A stretch of 64,000 bases of DNA from Jaapia argillacea MUCL 33604 (Eukaryota > Basidiomycota > Agaricomycetes > Jaapiales > Jaapiaceae). The stretch covers positions 5,193-69,192 of the forward strand of contig KL197755.1 in the NCBI GenBank assembly GCA_000697665.1, written 5' to 3'. The number at the start of each line of letters is the position of its first letter. The stretch's first letter is position 1. A program made the position numbers and the translations under genes. Of this stretch, positions 23,043 through 34,319 are shown one piece after another. The notes beneath the pieces were generated by a model. That model saw only the letters and a list, made by a program, of their open reading frames with translations. It did not search any database and had not been told where the DNA came from.

Positions 23043-24627
23043 TTAGAATTTGCCCATGGCCAGGTGGCGGTAAAGTAGATTGGCGTCTTCAAAGCGAGAA
23101 TTGCGGAGCGTAAAGTGCATCATTTCAGCTGAATCTGCATCGGAACTTGGGTCGACGATGGAGAACTTGATGAGAGAATTGTAGAAGCGGCATAACTGAA
23201 GAGTCAGCAAAAAAAGAGAAAAAAGATTATGAAAACTGTGAGCGACCAAAAGGGAAAAGAAATGAAGATGAATAGGGTCACCAACATTCTGGACACCTTT
23301 GGAGAACCGATCGTCGCTGATAAGGCCCTCCCGCTCCTCCCGTTCGGCTTTCTCTAGCCATTCGATACTTTCGTGGATGAAGCCACCTAGGGCCTCGCTT
23401 CGCACGAGGTCTGCAATCGTCGTCTTGCCTCCTGTTGTAACATCCGTAATAGGTGTCTCGTCCCGGAGCAGCCGTCCAAAGATATCAAAGGTAGGCAACG
23501 TGGGAGGCAACTGTTGTAAGACATCGAGATAGGTGAAGGGACCTTGTGGGTTAGCTGTGGAAGGGGCGTTGGCAAGGAGCGCAACCAGGATTGGATGGGC
23601 GAGGGTTGGGTTGAATGAGATTAGCGGAGGGAGATCCACCGACGTAAGAATCGGCGGGGACGTTAGTTCGCGGATCAGAGGATTGAGAAACTGGAGAAGA
23701 TGCGTCAATGGCGGGTCTCCGGTATGCGAGTTACACGTACTCGTTGCTCTGACAGGGTGAGAACGCGCTCTCGGGCAACCAAGAGTAGGCTCATAGCATG
23801 AGAGACAGTCTCATTCTTTTCATCTTCCTCAGGAGTTACCTGTGCCTCTTGCTGAACATTAAGCACAATAGGAGCCGATTGTCTAGGTGTGTCCTTTCTA
23901 GTGTCTGCGGATTGAGCGCTCTCACCCCTGTATCAAACAGTTGTGATGACATCACAAGTGCAGGTGGAAAGGCACACGAACTGCTCAAGAGGATCAGCGA
24001 ATTGACCATCGCTGTCCAGCATCAAGTTGAGTGCCCTGAGTTTGGGTGGCAATGGCGACCTTGCAAGTGTACTTGGAGAGTACGGACCAAGCTGTGGTCA
24101 TAGTCTGCAAAGTCCTCACTGCAATGAGGGGGTTCTGGCACTTACATCATTGCCGTCACCTTTGAGTATCTTCCAGAGTACCCAAACCAACTGTTCATTC
24201 TCGCTGAGACCGCCGCTTCCAGCCATCCTCACGGCGGCATCGCGTTCCTTGTTGAACGTGGCGAAAAGGGCAGATTTGAACGGATTTATGGCAATCGGAT
24301 GGGGAGAATAAAGAGAAAACAATATATAAGATACCAGGATACGTTGCTCAAGCTGCGGATGAGCAGATCAGCGAAATGGTGTTCGGTGTTCAACCGTGAT
24401 CAGATATAAGAGCTAACCTGACCGCGAGAATCCAAGATTGGTAACAACGCATCAAGAGCCAACTGAAAGCGCGACGTTGGCTGGACCAACTGCACGAAAG
24501 CCTGCGCCGCAGTCGAGCAAGGCAAGCCGTAAGCTCGAGACAGCAGATGGCTGACAGAGGCTCGCAAAGGATCCGGGGCCGTCATTGGTGTCGGGGGAGG
24601 AGGCACCCGATATGTAGCGGTCTGCAT
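23043..24627 (-). CDS. CNOT11: CCR4-NOT complex subunit 11 homologue
   Basis: CNOT11 (DUF2363) is an accessory subunit of the CCR4-NOT deadenylase that binds the NOT1 N-terminal region with CNOT10. The minus-strand gene starts MQTATYRVPPPPTPM at 24627 and is read through about six exons, with junctions near 24420/24350, 24145/24100, 23980/23935, 23730/23695 and 23285/23200. The most telling part is the C-terminal block: LPTFDIFGRLLRDETPI, LGGFIHESIEWLEKAEREE, FSKGVQN joined across an intron to LCRFYNSLIKFSIVDP, then RNSRFEDANLLYRHLAMGKF and stop, which matches the CNOT11 core. Length about 430 residues. Housekeeping gene located between CLA4 and the pheromone/receptor array. Confidence 0.8.
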
Positions 24628-25524
24628 GGCGTATACCTTGTCGTGACCGATATCATAAACCGAGACAGCAAGGTCAAACCCTGTGCCCGTCGTCGTGAGC
24701 GTCGGTGAGCAAGCTTGGATTCACTTCGCCCAGATTGGCACCCCGCCCATGTGGTATTGTTTGGCCGTGCTTTGTTCGTTACGCGGTCCGCTTTGCGCGC
24801 CGGTCAACGCGACGACTCGAACATTGACAATAGGCGCACTCCCATCCGCGATCTTGTTGTTAAGTCGGGATCGCAATCCGAGCACATTAATGATATGCAG
24901 TGTAGAAACGACATTGTCATGGGTACGGGTCCCACTCTTTTTGTAGGCGTCACCAACCTCTCATGGCCGACTAGTCACTAACTTCTCTGACTGACAATAG
25001 CTGAGATTATATCCTCATTTTATGGGGATACTAAAATCTCCATTCCTCGAGGTAGTTTCTGTATCCTTGGATCGGTACCCACTGCTGCAGTGGTAGTCCG
25101 ACTTGATTGCCAACGATTCTCGTATACCACGATTGGATCGATCGAAATCCCAATCTCACGAGTCTTTCCCATCCTGGCGAGTTATGCATTGTCCCTCTCG
25201 CCTCGTTGACTTTACCATCTAGCCGTTGATATGCCGGAACAATAAGGGCTTGTGACCCGTTGTGCCCGTTGCCTCGAAACCGAGATATGCGCATTATCAA
25301 CCCTGCGGAACCACTCACATTGTCTCCCAAATACAATTATGGTATCTTTGCATGGGCCTTCCATCGCATGTTTTGCGCACCGGACCTCAACCGGACCTCA
25401 CAGGTTGTCTCCCTCGTCCTCGTATAAATTGCTTGCTGGTCAGGCCTCGATCATCAGTGATCCCTAGAGTTTCCCAACGCCCACTACCATTCTCATCTTG
25501 CTCATCCTCACGAGCGTCTCTCCC
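24628..25524. other. Intergenic, divergent promoter region (CNOT11 / pheromone)
   Basis: Lies between the divergent starts of CNOT11 and the pheromone precursor, so it should hold both promoters. ATTGT/ACAAT words (HMG-box core type) occur near 25187, 25240, 25319 and 25333; their significance is unproven. A short direct repeat of ACCGGACCTCA is at about 25379-25400. No other gene seen. Confidence 0.45.
25423..25428 (+). promoter_or_regulatory. TATA box of the pheromone precursor gene
   Basis: TATAAA lies 97 bases upstream of the pheromone ATG, the spacing expected for a strongly transcribed small fungal gene with a short leader. Confidence 0.6.
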
Positions 25525-25656
25525 ATGGATTTTTTCACCACCATCACCGATTTCATGCCATCCTCCGCTTCCTCTGAGCAGGAAACACTCCCACCCATCA
25601 ATGAGGATCACCAAGTCGAACAAACATATTCATTCCAGCCTTGCACGATTGCATGA
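25525..25656 (+). CDS. Lipopeptide mating pheromone precursor (CaaX = CTIA)
   Basis: Intronless 43-residue frame with the standard layout of a homobasidiomycete pheromone precursor: Phe-rich start MDFFTTITDFM, an acidic/polar middle (SSEQETLPPINEDH) and a C-terminal CaaX box CTIA followed directly by TGA. Known biology of the family: the Cys is farnesylated, the last three residues are removed, the new end is methylated, and the N-terminal part is cleaved near a charged pair about 10-14 residues before the Cys; by inference the mature peptide starts near the EDH motif and ends QTYSFQPC. The ATG sits in CTCCCATGG context with a TATA box 97 bases upstream. It is convergent with receptor 2 (next gene, minus strand), the usual setting of a B mating-type pheromone gene. 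Not similar to any other frame in the window. Confidence 0.88.
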   Translation: MDFFTTITDFMPSSASSEQETLPPINEDHQVEQTYSFQPCTIA

Positions 25657-26528
25657 AGTTGAGTTTGTGTTAGCTGGTGGGTTCTCTTCACCTCTTTCCT
25701 GTCTTTTCTCCCTCGCTGATTCGCTTTCAGGGACTGGTTAATTCTTTCAACGACCTCCGACGCGAAACTACGCGTTCACGACACTGGGGTGCCGGTCACC
25801 CCTTACCACCATCTTCGCAACATGGTCGACCTTCGTTACGCCCTACCTTCTTTCGACCACCACGTCGCATAATCATATCACACGAGCATCCAATCATTGT
25901 AATCAATTTATCTAGACACACATCGGACATCCTGGTGACCCCACAGACGCTACTACTTACTCGACGGCTATAACTTGTACAGTACGATACACAGGTCGAT
26001 TGCAACTATTCATTCATTGCACTCGAGTGCTTCCCTGGAACTAGCATGCCTGTCGTCAAGGTATCCAAGGGCCTGGGTACGATGTATACTACAACTGAGT
26101 TTGGCATCACTGAGGTTGGAGTGAAGCTTGTGAGACAAACTCAGGCTCAGGACTGTTGTTTGAAGTTTTCGACGACTGATTATAGGACAAGAGGACAGTG
26201 ACGGTGTAAATAACAGAGCCGGGAAACAGAGAGTCTGTGGCGCTGGTACCATCTACGCAGACAGGGAACAAATGGCAACGGTAATCCACCCCGGGCCATA
26301 TGTCAATCTAGTCGACCTAACCTGCAGGATCAGGTCGTAGACTGTTACACAAGTACGTAGCACTATAGCGAAATTGGGAATAAGAGAGATAAATAGGGAT
26401 GAGCGAACGTGAGGGTTCCGATTCTACTTGAGTTTGTATGCTAGGTGTTCCAGCATCGTGAATGTATCCAAGCACACGCCCGTCGGCGACAGGGCTGGTC
26501 CCCCTCGGATCCAAGGATGGAGAGCAGA
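25657..26528. other. Intergenic between pheromone and receptor 2 3' ends
   Basis: Convergent 3' flanks. Both strands were scanned for a second CaaX frame; none was found. Confidence 0.45.
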
Positions 26529-28101
26529 TTAGCCAATCGTCGAAATGGGACTGGCATCGGGGGGTTGAAAATGGAGACTCGCGATCGATGGGGTGCGGTC
26601 CCGATGTGGTGGAGCGTGGACCAGTGGAGGATGTCTCGGAGGGTGTTCATGCTCTGAAAGTGAGCCTGATGGAGACGAAGTGATAGATGGTTTCTCTGGG
26701 AGACCTTCCACGTCCATGTCGAATCTGTTATCTCGGTCTGGTGGGGCAGAGGCACGGGTCTTGGGTGATACAGCCGCCATGGACGGTTGGCGCGTTGTTC
26801 TGAGAGTACTTATGTGTAATCAATGAGAGTGAAAGTTACCAAATCACTTACTGGTCTTGCTGGGGTCGCACCAAGCGGCATAATTTGAGCAGATGGGCAG
26901 GCAGTCTGCGATAATGACTCCATGCCTCCCGACCCAACCCAAAGAAGCAGAAGAAAGTGAATGCGCAAAGCACAATATACCATCTGCTAAGCTCAATTCC
27001 CAAAGCCTGAGGTGGATATGACCTCCAAGCACTCGACGGCAACTGGTAGACGACAGAAAATCCCTGGTGAGTCTCTGCAAAAGAGACCCACGGATCGATT
27101 CCACCTCTGACGTTACTGTAGATGGTAAAGGACGACAAAGGAAGGCCAATGACGATTTCAACGCTCGCGAGTGCCAACAGACGGAAGTAGCGGTTCGTTG
27201 AGAGATTTTTGTTTCCTGAACCTTGAAGAACCTGATTGATCTCGTACTGGAGTCGTGAAAGTCGATATATTGTGCGGGCTACATATTGGTGAGCTAGAAT
27301 CCTCTCAGAGAGAAGCAAAAACCTAACCGCCGTAGGTGGCAGAAATGGTGGTGATGGCGAGTGGCCATGTCAGGACAAGGGCGAATGTCGGCGGTGAATT
27401 CAAAACTGCCGGAAAGCAGCCGACATCCTCGAAGATGTTAAACCTGTTGATGGAGACTATGTATGCTGAGATGCACGGTCAGCACAGGTGTAAAAACAGA
27501 AGATAATCACGGAAAGAAACCCACCCATAATCATTTCAAGGAATGGGATGCCAAGGCATATGGATAGATCGGTCATAACGACCCAACGTTTCTGTGAAAA
27601 ATTAGATAAATTTCGGGTGCGTGCATGCGCATGGGAAACAAAAGAAAACTATACCTCAGATCTTGTCAACCCCACATGGCCTCGCGCCTTGGATACATGA
27701 TATAGTCGGCGGTTAATGCACAACGATGACGCAGGGATCCCAACGCTTGCCCCCACCCATAGTCTCGTCGCTGTCGACAATTTAGAGTGCCAAGACACGG
27801 GAAAGGTAAAGCACCCACAGATGTCACACCAAACCGGAGCCCAATTGACCACATTCTTGTTCCAGATGAGAGAGTTGACGAACACGTTCAGGGACTGTAG
27901 CCCAGCCCATGCCATATAACAACAAACTCCAACGTTCCAAGCTACAGTCAGGGGAGTCATCCTGTCAGTTCACCAAGGCGATACGGAGGTCGAATGGATT
28001 TAGACACCTTCCAACTGCCAAAAGGAAGGTATCAAAACAAGGACGAAACCGGTGAAGGAGAAGGCGGAGAAGAGAGCATTTGGTGGTGCACTGGCACCCA
28101 T
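26529..28101 (-). CDS. STE3: STE3-type pheromone receptor 2
   Basis: Seven-transmembrane Ste3-family receptor. The start (MGASAPPNALFSAFSF at 28101) is chosen by alignment with receptor 3; longer in-frame extension exists to 28230 but is not matched by the paralogue. Exon hallmarks in order: LVLIPSFWQLE, WNVGVCCYMAW, VVNWAPVWCDI, SLCINRRLYHVSK, KRWVVMTDLSICLGIP, RFNIFEDVGCFP, NRYFRLLALASVEIVIGLPL, PWVSFAETHQGFSVV and FFCFFGLGREAWSHYR. All junctions use GT-AG and keep frame; the last intron joins QQDQ to a C-terminal tail of about 80 residues (to TGA at 26529), much shorter than in receptor 1. Exon positions match those of the other receptors. It is the receptor nearest the recognised pheromone gene, which it faces tail to tail. 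Confidence 0.92.
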
Positions 28102-28684
28102 CGAGCAAAACTCTTGTGGAGGAGCTCCCCTGAAGATGTCCAGACGTTGACCGCCATCACATATTAACCAAGTCGTTGATAAACTCCGAGGTGTACTATG
28201 CCACGAAAAGAAAAGATGTGCCGATAACATGGGCTGGGCTTGGTAAATCCTCCGCCGAGGTACCTCAGCGCTTAAACCGGGGTCTTTGTCGATCGCCTAC
28301 GACTCAAACTTCCTCGGTGCCGAGACGAAAGGATCATAGGAAGTCTACATGGTGTTGTCCTCACGGCAGACGAGGCACACACAGAGACACTGAGAAGCGA
28401 GGTTCGTGATATCGATGTATGGATCGACCAAACGGCTGATTGGCGGAATGATCATGAAGTGGCGTAAGTTCCCAGTAATTGCTTATGACTCCAACGCTTT
28501 GTGCATTTTCATTGTAAGTGCCAATGATCACCGATAAGCTACAACGTTCACATGAAGATACGACTTTGACTCACAGGTGCGTGCGAAACAGGAGAAGTTC
28601 GACGCTGCATGCTGAGCACCGAGGATGACAACGTCATGGACTGTCATATGGATGGAGAAATCTGCTCAGAATCTCCCTGGAAAT
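28102..28684. other. Intergenic between receptors 2 and 3
   Basis: Holds the receptor 2 promoter side and receptor 3 3' flank. No small CaaX frame or other gene seen on either strand. Confidence 0.45.
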
Positions 28685-30381
28685 TTAGGTCGTGGTTGAA
28701 CAAGGATCTGAAATGAACACACCATGATGCATTCGGAGGGTGCCATATCCGGCCTTCACTAGATCCACTTTGAGCGTATGAATTCCGTTCAGTTCGAGAG
28801 TGGAGGGCTGCTGACAGGAGCTAGTGAGGGGAGAGACAGGAACGGACTCTCGGTAGACTGGCACAGGTGAGAGCGAAGTGGCTTCAGTTTGGCCCACAGA
28901 TCCCTGGAAGACGGAGGAACCCTCTGATGGGCGCTCATGTTCGAAAGATGAGGCAAGGGGTGGTTTTGCTCCATATTCTTCAGCGTCGAGTTCAAATTCA
29001 CTTGTCAGTATTCGCGGAGGTGCACGAAGGCCTTTACCGCCCTGGTCGGATGTTGCAGCACTGATAGTATTTGCCGTGGCTGTTGGTGGATTGGGCTCCG
29101 GACTAGGCGCGATATGAACAAACGCTTTAAAATTGTGAAAGTAACGAACTTGTCCTGCTTGGCTCGTCCCCAACCCCATTTTCGTATCACATGGGCGTAG
29201 AGACCGCGATAATGATCCCAGGCTTCTTGCCCAAGACCAAAAAAGCAGAAAAAAAGGGATGCGCAAATAATGGGGTACCATCTACTTAGTTCTATACCAA
29301 CTGAGTAAGGATATGTTGATTTCCAAAATATCGATGGGATTTGGTCGACTTCGGAAAAGTTCCAATGGGTGTCTGAGAATGAGATCCAATGAGATATCCC
29401 TCCTTGCACATTGGTTGAGATACAAAGGGCCGACAAGGGGATACCGACGAGAATCTCTGCTCCCGCAAGCGCCATGGGACGAATGTAACGTCTGCGTGAT
29501 AGGTTTCGGTTCCCAGCAAATACGTTGCTCATGTGTTTCTGGAGCCTTGCGAGGCCAATGATGGTAAGTCCTGTGGAAACGTCAATATCTCCATCCACAA
29601 CCGGAAAACGGCAAGCCTACCGCCATAAACAGCCGAAATGGCTGAGATGGCCAAAGGCCAAGCCGCAACAAGAGCATAAGCCGGTGGCGTATTGTAAACA
29701 ACCGGAAAGCAGCCCACATCCTCGAAGATGTCGAATCTGTGGCCTTGAAGGATGAATGCTGAGAAAATACTCATCAACACTTGACGAGCAGGTGAAACAC
29801 GGATCAGCTATATGATGCGCACCCATCACCATTTCCAGGAGTGGGATCCCAACGCATAGCGATAAATCAGTTATGATCACACGTCGTTTCTGGGGCGCGT
29901 TCGAGATGAGCGCCACTGCGCGAGTAGAAACCCAACCTTCGTACCTCATGACTAGACCCCAAATCACCCTTGGCCCGAGATACATGATAGAGGCGGCGGT
30001 TGATGCACAATGATGCCGTAGGGATGCCGATGGTTGCCCCAATCCAAATTCTAGTTGCTGTTCGCAATTTGAACGTCCGCGTACCACAAAGACACAGCTG
30101 ATGGACTCACAGATGTCACACCAAACGGGAGCCCAATTGATGGTATTGTGGTCCCAGATGATAGAGTTGATGAAAAGATTCAATATTTGTGACGCCGTCC
30201 ACAGTATGTAGCAGCAAACGCCAACGTTCCAGGCTAATAGTAGGCGATCTTGTCAGTCCAAGAGTAAAGCGGAGGTACTGCTTGTACGCGCACCTTCGAA
30301 TTGCCAGAAGGAAGGAATCAGCACAAGGACGAACGCGACGAAAGAAAATGCTGAGAAAACGGCGCTGGGTGGGGCCCCCAT
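28685..30381 (-). CDS. STE3: STE3-type pheromone receptor 3
   Basis: Close paralogue of receptor 2. Start at 30381 (MGAPPSAVFSAFSFVAFVLV). Hallmarks in order: LIPSFWQFE, WNVGVCCYILW, TINWAPVWCDI, SLCINRRLYHVSR, KRRVIITDLSLCVGIPLLEM, GHRFDIFEDVGCFP, RRRYIRPMALAGAEILVGIP, ISFSDTHWNFSEV and FFCFFGLGQEAWDHYRG. A 47-nt intron (GTTCGT...CCTAG near 29100-29145) brings the frame into a tail of about 130 residues ending at 28685; reading straight through instead would end at 29005. The intron is preferred because the longer tail is rich in Ser/Thr/Pro as in the other receptors. All other junctions are canonical and no frame break was seen. Confidence 0.9.
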
Positions 30382-31070
30382 TTGGGAGGGAACTTGAGAC
30401 ACTGGCACGGCAGCAACTTGAACCTGGAGAAATGGCACTGGTTCCCGGTGCTCACATATTGACCATCCAGATGAGGGAGCCGGAGAATGTGCGACAATCT
30501 CCTATACACGCCTCGGAAACAGTGGTCATCAAGGAAGAGACGTGGCGAAATCCTGGATAATATAGACACGACATTGGCATGCCCGTCACCGTACTGCGTC
30601 ACTGGCAGATGGTGAAACATTTGTCGAATCTGGAGAACTAGATATCATTCTCTGGAGGTTAATGGCTCCACATATATATGCGTCCACAATGAGGGTAGAG
30701 CAACGCAGTGTAATGTCAAAGAAATTTAGAGAACAGAGACGGGCAGTACTAGTCTGCACAAAGATCAAAGTGGTCAGGCGGAAGGGACGTGACGCGCGTG
30801 AAGTCCGACCACCGACAAATCATCGACGTGTTGGCACACTTCGATCCGTATTATAGGCGACCGCCCCGGTCTGCCAGGGATGTTTAACTTTGATTTTACG
30901 CACCTGGATCTCCTTCCTGCGTTTCTGTCGTGTAAATTACAGCATACGATTGCCACATACAAGTTGCAGATAACTAGTGGGATTAGGCTACAAGGGGTTA
31001 CGAATTGGAATACCTAAGTTAAATGAACTAAAGCTACATCTTCGAGAAGTTATCGGAAAAGTCCTGCCTT
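30382..31070. other. Intergenic between receptors 3 and 4
   Basis: Receptor 3 promoter side and receptor 4 3' flank. Scanned for CaaX-ending frames on both strands without success. Confidence 0.45.
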
Positions 31071-32905
31071 CTACACCGCATCAAGGGACCCAAACCGGGG
31101 AGAACGCCCAACAGATGCGGGTGTGTCAGGATGATGTCGAGGAATAGCAGAGATGTCCAACACCCGATCCGCGGGCCAATGAAATACAGGAGCTGTAGAT
31201 GACTTGAGATGAGAAATGGATGGGTGGCGAGTCTCCTCAACCTGAGCGGCTCGTGGTGGTGACTGGAGAGTGATCCCTGGAGGGGCAGAAGGGTAATGCG
31301 AGTCCGATGAGTACACGGACGGAGAGTCCAGCTCTTCAGTTGGCACGTCACTCGTGGCTTGCGTTTGACAAAAGGATTGAATACTAGTATCAGTAGCGAG
31401 TGGCTCGAAGCCGCCGCCGATGATAACGGTGTCCAACTTTTCCGACATGGTGTCAATTGACTTTCGACCGGGTTGGGCACGGCGTCCTGGAGACACGAAG
31501 GAGGGGATGGTTCCATTTCTGGCGACTGCTATGTGGACCTGGATGTCCTTGGAGCCGCCCAGTCCGTATCTGTCGGGAGGGTCGAGGGGTCAATATGTCG
31601 TCGAAAATTTTCAAGGATGGCAATCACGTACCCATTGGAAGCCTTCATCTTCGGTTTGTACCCAAAGCGCTTTGCAATTGCCCAGAAAAGGATCGCATAG
31701 TTTCTCTTCGCCTCGAGTGCGAAACCGAAAAACCCGAAGAAGATGAACGCACAGACGACAGGTAGCCAACGGACAATTTCGATGGAGACGGCAGCAGCAG
31801 GGTTTAGGGACCAGTGAGACTTCGGTACCAGATCCACGGCCGAGAACTATGAGAGGCAAATGAGGATGTTTCCCAATAAAGGCGAAAAAAAACTAGAGGC
31901 GTACTTGGAAATGCGTGTCTGCCCAACCACGCCATGGCTGGATCGGATTTAACACTATATTCAGATATAGGAGGAAACAGGAAAGCGGGATGCCCAGGAT
32001 AATCTCTGTACTGGCTAGGGCCATGAGACGGAAGTATCGGTTCAGAGAAAGAGTGGTAGATGTCGATGACAGCATTTCCCTGAATTTGGCTGTTTGTTTT
32101 GCGAAGACGCGGATGGAGAGGACTATAAATTCTCATTAGTAAGTCGAGACATGGCTGAAGCATAGGTACGAACCACAGTAGACAGCAGAGATACAAGATA
32201 ATAGGAGGGGCCAGCAATAGACGAGAGGGAATGTAAGCGCAGTGTTATAAAGGGCAGCGCCACAACCTATATCTTCATTGATATTGAAACGATGCCCCTG
32301 CACGATGTAGCCTAGACAAAAGTTCAGAAAGCTTTGCGTTGGGACCTTCCATCCACGTACTTAGAGCCATGATTAGCATAGGTAGTCCGAGACCAATCGC
32401 GAGATCGATGTACACGCTGAGACGTTTCTGGATGAATGGTTAACGTTGCATATCAATCTTCACGAGCCAGGACAGACCTCAGATCGACTTGTCGAAACAA
32501 CTCGCACTTGGGAGATGATGTACAGGCGGCGATTGATACACAAAGAAGCCGCCGGGACACCGATATTGGCCCCAATGGAGAGTTTGGTTGCTGTTGTATT
32601 GTTAGCAACAGGCTGAGGCACAAATGGTAAAGAACTCACAAATGTCGCAGAAGACCGGAGCCCAGTTAACAATATTGTTGTTCCACAAGATGGAGTTGAT
32701 GGACGAATTCAGACATTGAAGTGCAGTCCAAGCCATGTAGAGACAAGTGCCAGTATTCCATGCTGTCGAATAGGGATCAGCATGACGCGTTAAGAGAGAC
32801 TTGAATGTAACGGCTACCTTGCAAATGCCAGGGAAACGGTATTAAGACCACGACGAAAGCAATGAAAGAAAAAGCAGAGAAGACTTCATTCGGAATGTCC
32901 AACAT
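31071..32905 (-). CDS. STE3: STE3-type pheromone receptor 4
   Basis: Member of the second receptor pair. Start at 32905 (MLDIPNEVFSAFSF), no upstream in-frame Met nearby. Exons carry VLIPFPWHLQ, WNTGTCLYMAWTALQC, IVNWAPVFCDI, SLCINRRLYIISQ, KRLSVYIDLAIGLGLPM, YIVQGHRFNINEDIGC, LNRYFRLMALASTEIILGIP, PWRGWADTHFQ and FFGFFGFALEAKRNY, then a tail joined by an intron after KMKASNG that continues GYGLGGSKDIQVHIAV and SPGRRAQPGRKSIDT, ending at 31071. All junctions are GT-AG and in frame. The Cys in APVFCDI replaces the Trp-Cys (APVWCDI) of receptors 1-3, as in receptor 5. Confidence 0.92.
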
Positions 32906-33413
32906 GCCAATGCGAGGGGATTCAGTGAAAGGAAGAAAAAAAGAGAGGTCGAGCAGTCGAGCTCAAGTGGACGAGTTAGCCAGAAAGTGAAGACGAAGGA
33001 CAGTGGGCGACACAAGTGGAAAATGAGAAGAGCGAGACAACATAGCTCTAAGATATAAATCTGCGATGCTTCTCTGGACAAGGTGTGGACACTCATAGAG
33101 GCAGTGACCCGACCTCAAGTAGAACAACCCTTGCAGAAAGCAGTGCGGAAACAGAACAAGAAATTTCCCTTGTGCAGCATACTTACATTCGTATCGATGA
33201 GCAGATCGGTTCGAAAGTGATGATTAAGTCGCGACATTGTATCAAAGTGGTAGCAAGCACACGATCCCGGAGAGTGAGCCAGACGAGGAACAAGGTCAAG
33301 CACAAAGTCGACGTGATGGGTCACAAAGTCACGCGTCGACATTCCATTCTGTTGCGATATCCACCCAGATTTGTCCATCAGCTTGTATTTTGAGTCTTTG
33401 GCTTTCACACAGA
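32906..33413. other. Intergenic, divergent promoters of receptor 4 and the RGG gene
   Basis: Contains the block conserved with receptor 5 (listed separately). Remaining sequence shows no gene; a 187-codon minus-strand frame (33115-33678) is antisense to the RGG gene and has no recognisable content. Confidence 0.5.
32930..33075 (-). promoter_or_regulatory. Receptor 4 upstream block shared with receptor 5
   Basis: Read on the plus strand, GAGCTCAAG, GCCAGAAAGTG, GAAGGACAG and AGCGAGACAACATAGC appear in the same order and spacing as upstream of receptor 5, followed by an AT-rich TATA-like patch (GATATAAAT at about 33051) roughly 145 bases before the start codon. Sequence identity this far upstream of a duplicated gene suggests either a recent duplication or retained promoter function. 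Confidence 0.55.
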
Positions 33414-34319
33414 ATGGAGACCACGGCAAGCAATCCTGAACCAGTACCCCGTGGCAGAGGAAGAGGGAAATCTCGGGGTGGTCTCGGGAAATATCTCCGT
33501 GCGAGAGGACGTGGGCGAGGCCGGGGCCGTCCTGCAGAATTTGGGAAGCGTTTGGTCCTTGAAGATGAAGAGGAAATCGAACTGGAACCAGACTCGGAAG
33601 AGGCGAAGGAATTCCAACGCAAGTACTCAAGGAGGCAGCTGGGAACCAATGCCGATCGATATGTCGAGCCTGAGCCACAGTTGAACTCAGATGGTATGTT
33701 TCTGAGACTGAGAATGCGAGTGGCTACCTCTGAACCATGCATGTGTTTTCTATTGTGATTGACAGGGGAGCGCGATCTCGAGCCCGAAGTTGATCTATCA
33801 TCCTTCCTCGCTCGACAAAGACTGTCTCCAGAATCGGATCCATCATCCTCTGCACCCCCTCCTCCTGATGAAGACGACGATGTCGATCATAGTCTTGCAC
33901 ATCTCGCAGTACGGCCATCAGACGAGAGCAGGAAGGGAAAGGTACATCAGGTTCAGTGGGATGAGGATTTGGAGCAGCTAAGTCGTGAGAAGGCCGTGGC
34001 TGATGCGAACAGAGGTGCTGGTTCCCTCGATTTTTCAGATAAACTTACCACTGATTTCTGTCACATTTTGACCTCAGACCTGAAAGAGAGATTCCGAGTC
34101 CAAGCTGCGAAGCAACGGTTTCGACCTACTGGACTGGCAGGGGAGAAGGAGAGGAGGCAGGGTACATTCACCTTCGACGCTCTCTATGAATATGTCGAAC
34201 TAATGTCCTTTATAGAGAAAACCTACGTCGATGCACCGCCTTTGCCCACAGAACAAGAGAAACCACAGAAACCACCGAAGAAAGAGATGGAGGACTTCCT
34301 GGACGATTTACTCGGGTGA
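33414..34319 (+). CDS. Hypothetical RGG-rich acidic protein
   Basis: Two exons (33414-33693, 33766-34319) sum to 834 nt, 277 residues. The N-terminus is an Arg/Gly-rich tract (RGRGRGKSRGG, RARGRGRGRGRP) of the RNA-binding/methylated RGG-box type; the middle is acidic and Pro/Ser-rich; the C-terminal half is charged and probably helical (VQWDEDLEQLSREKAVAD, DLKERFRVQAAKQRF) and ends KKEMEDFLDDLLG. I do not recognise the family. It is the only non-receptor gene inside the receptor array and is divergent from receptor 4 and convergent with receptor 5. An RNA-associated role would be inference from the RGG tract alone. Confidence 0.8.

Noticed and set aside
29005-29145. Straight read-through end of receptor 3 (stop at 29005)
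   Set aside because: A 47-nt GT-AG intron joins the frame to a longer hydrophilic tail comparable with the other receptors, which is the more likely structure.
33115-33678. 187-codon minus-strand frame
   Set aside because: Antisense to the RGG gene and its upstream; no domain and no splice partner.
33720-33760. Plus-strand frame ending CMCFLL, resembling a CaaX end
   Set aside because: It lies inside the intron of the RGG gene and arises only by reading through the donor site.
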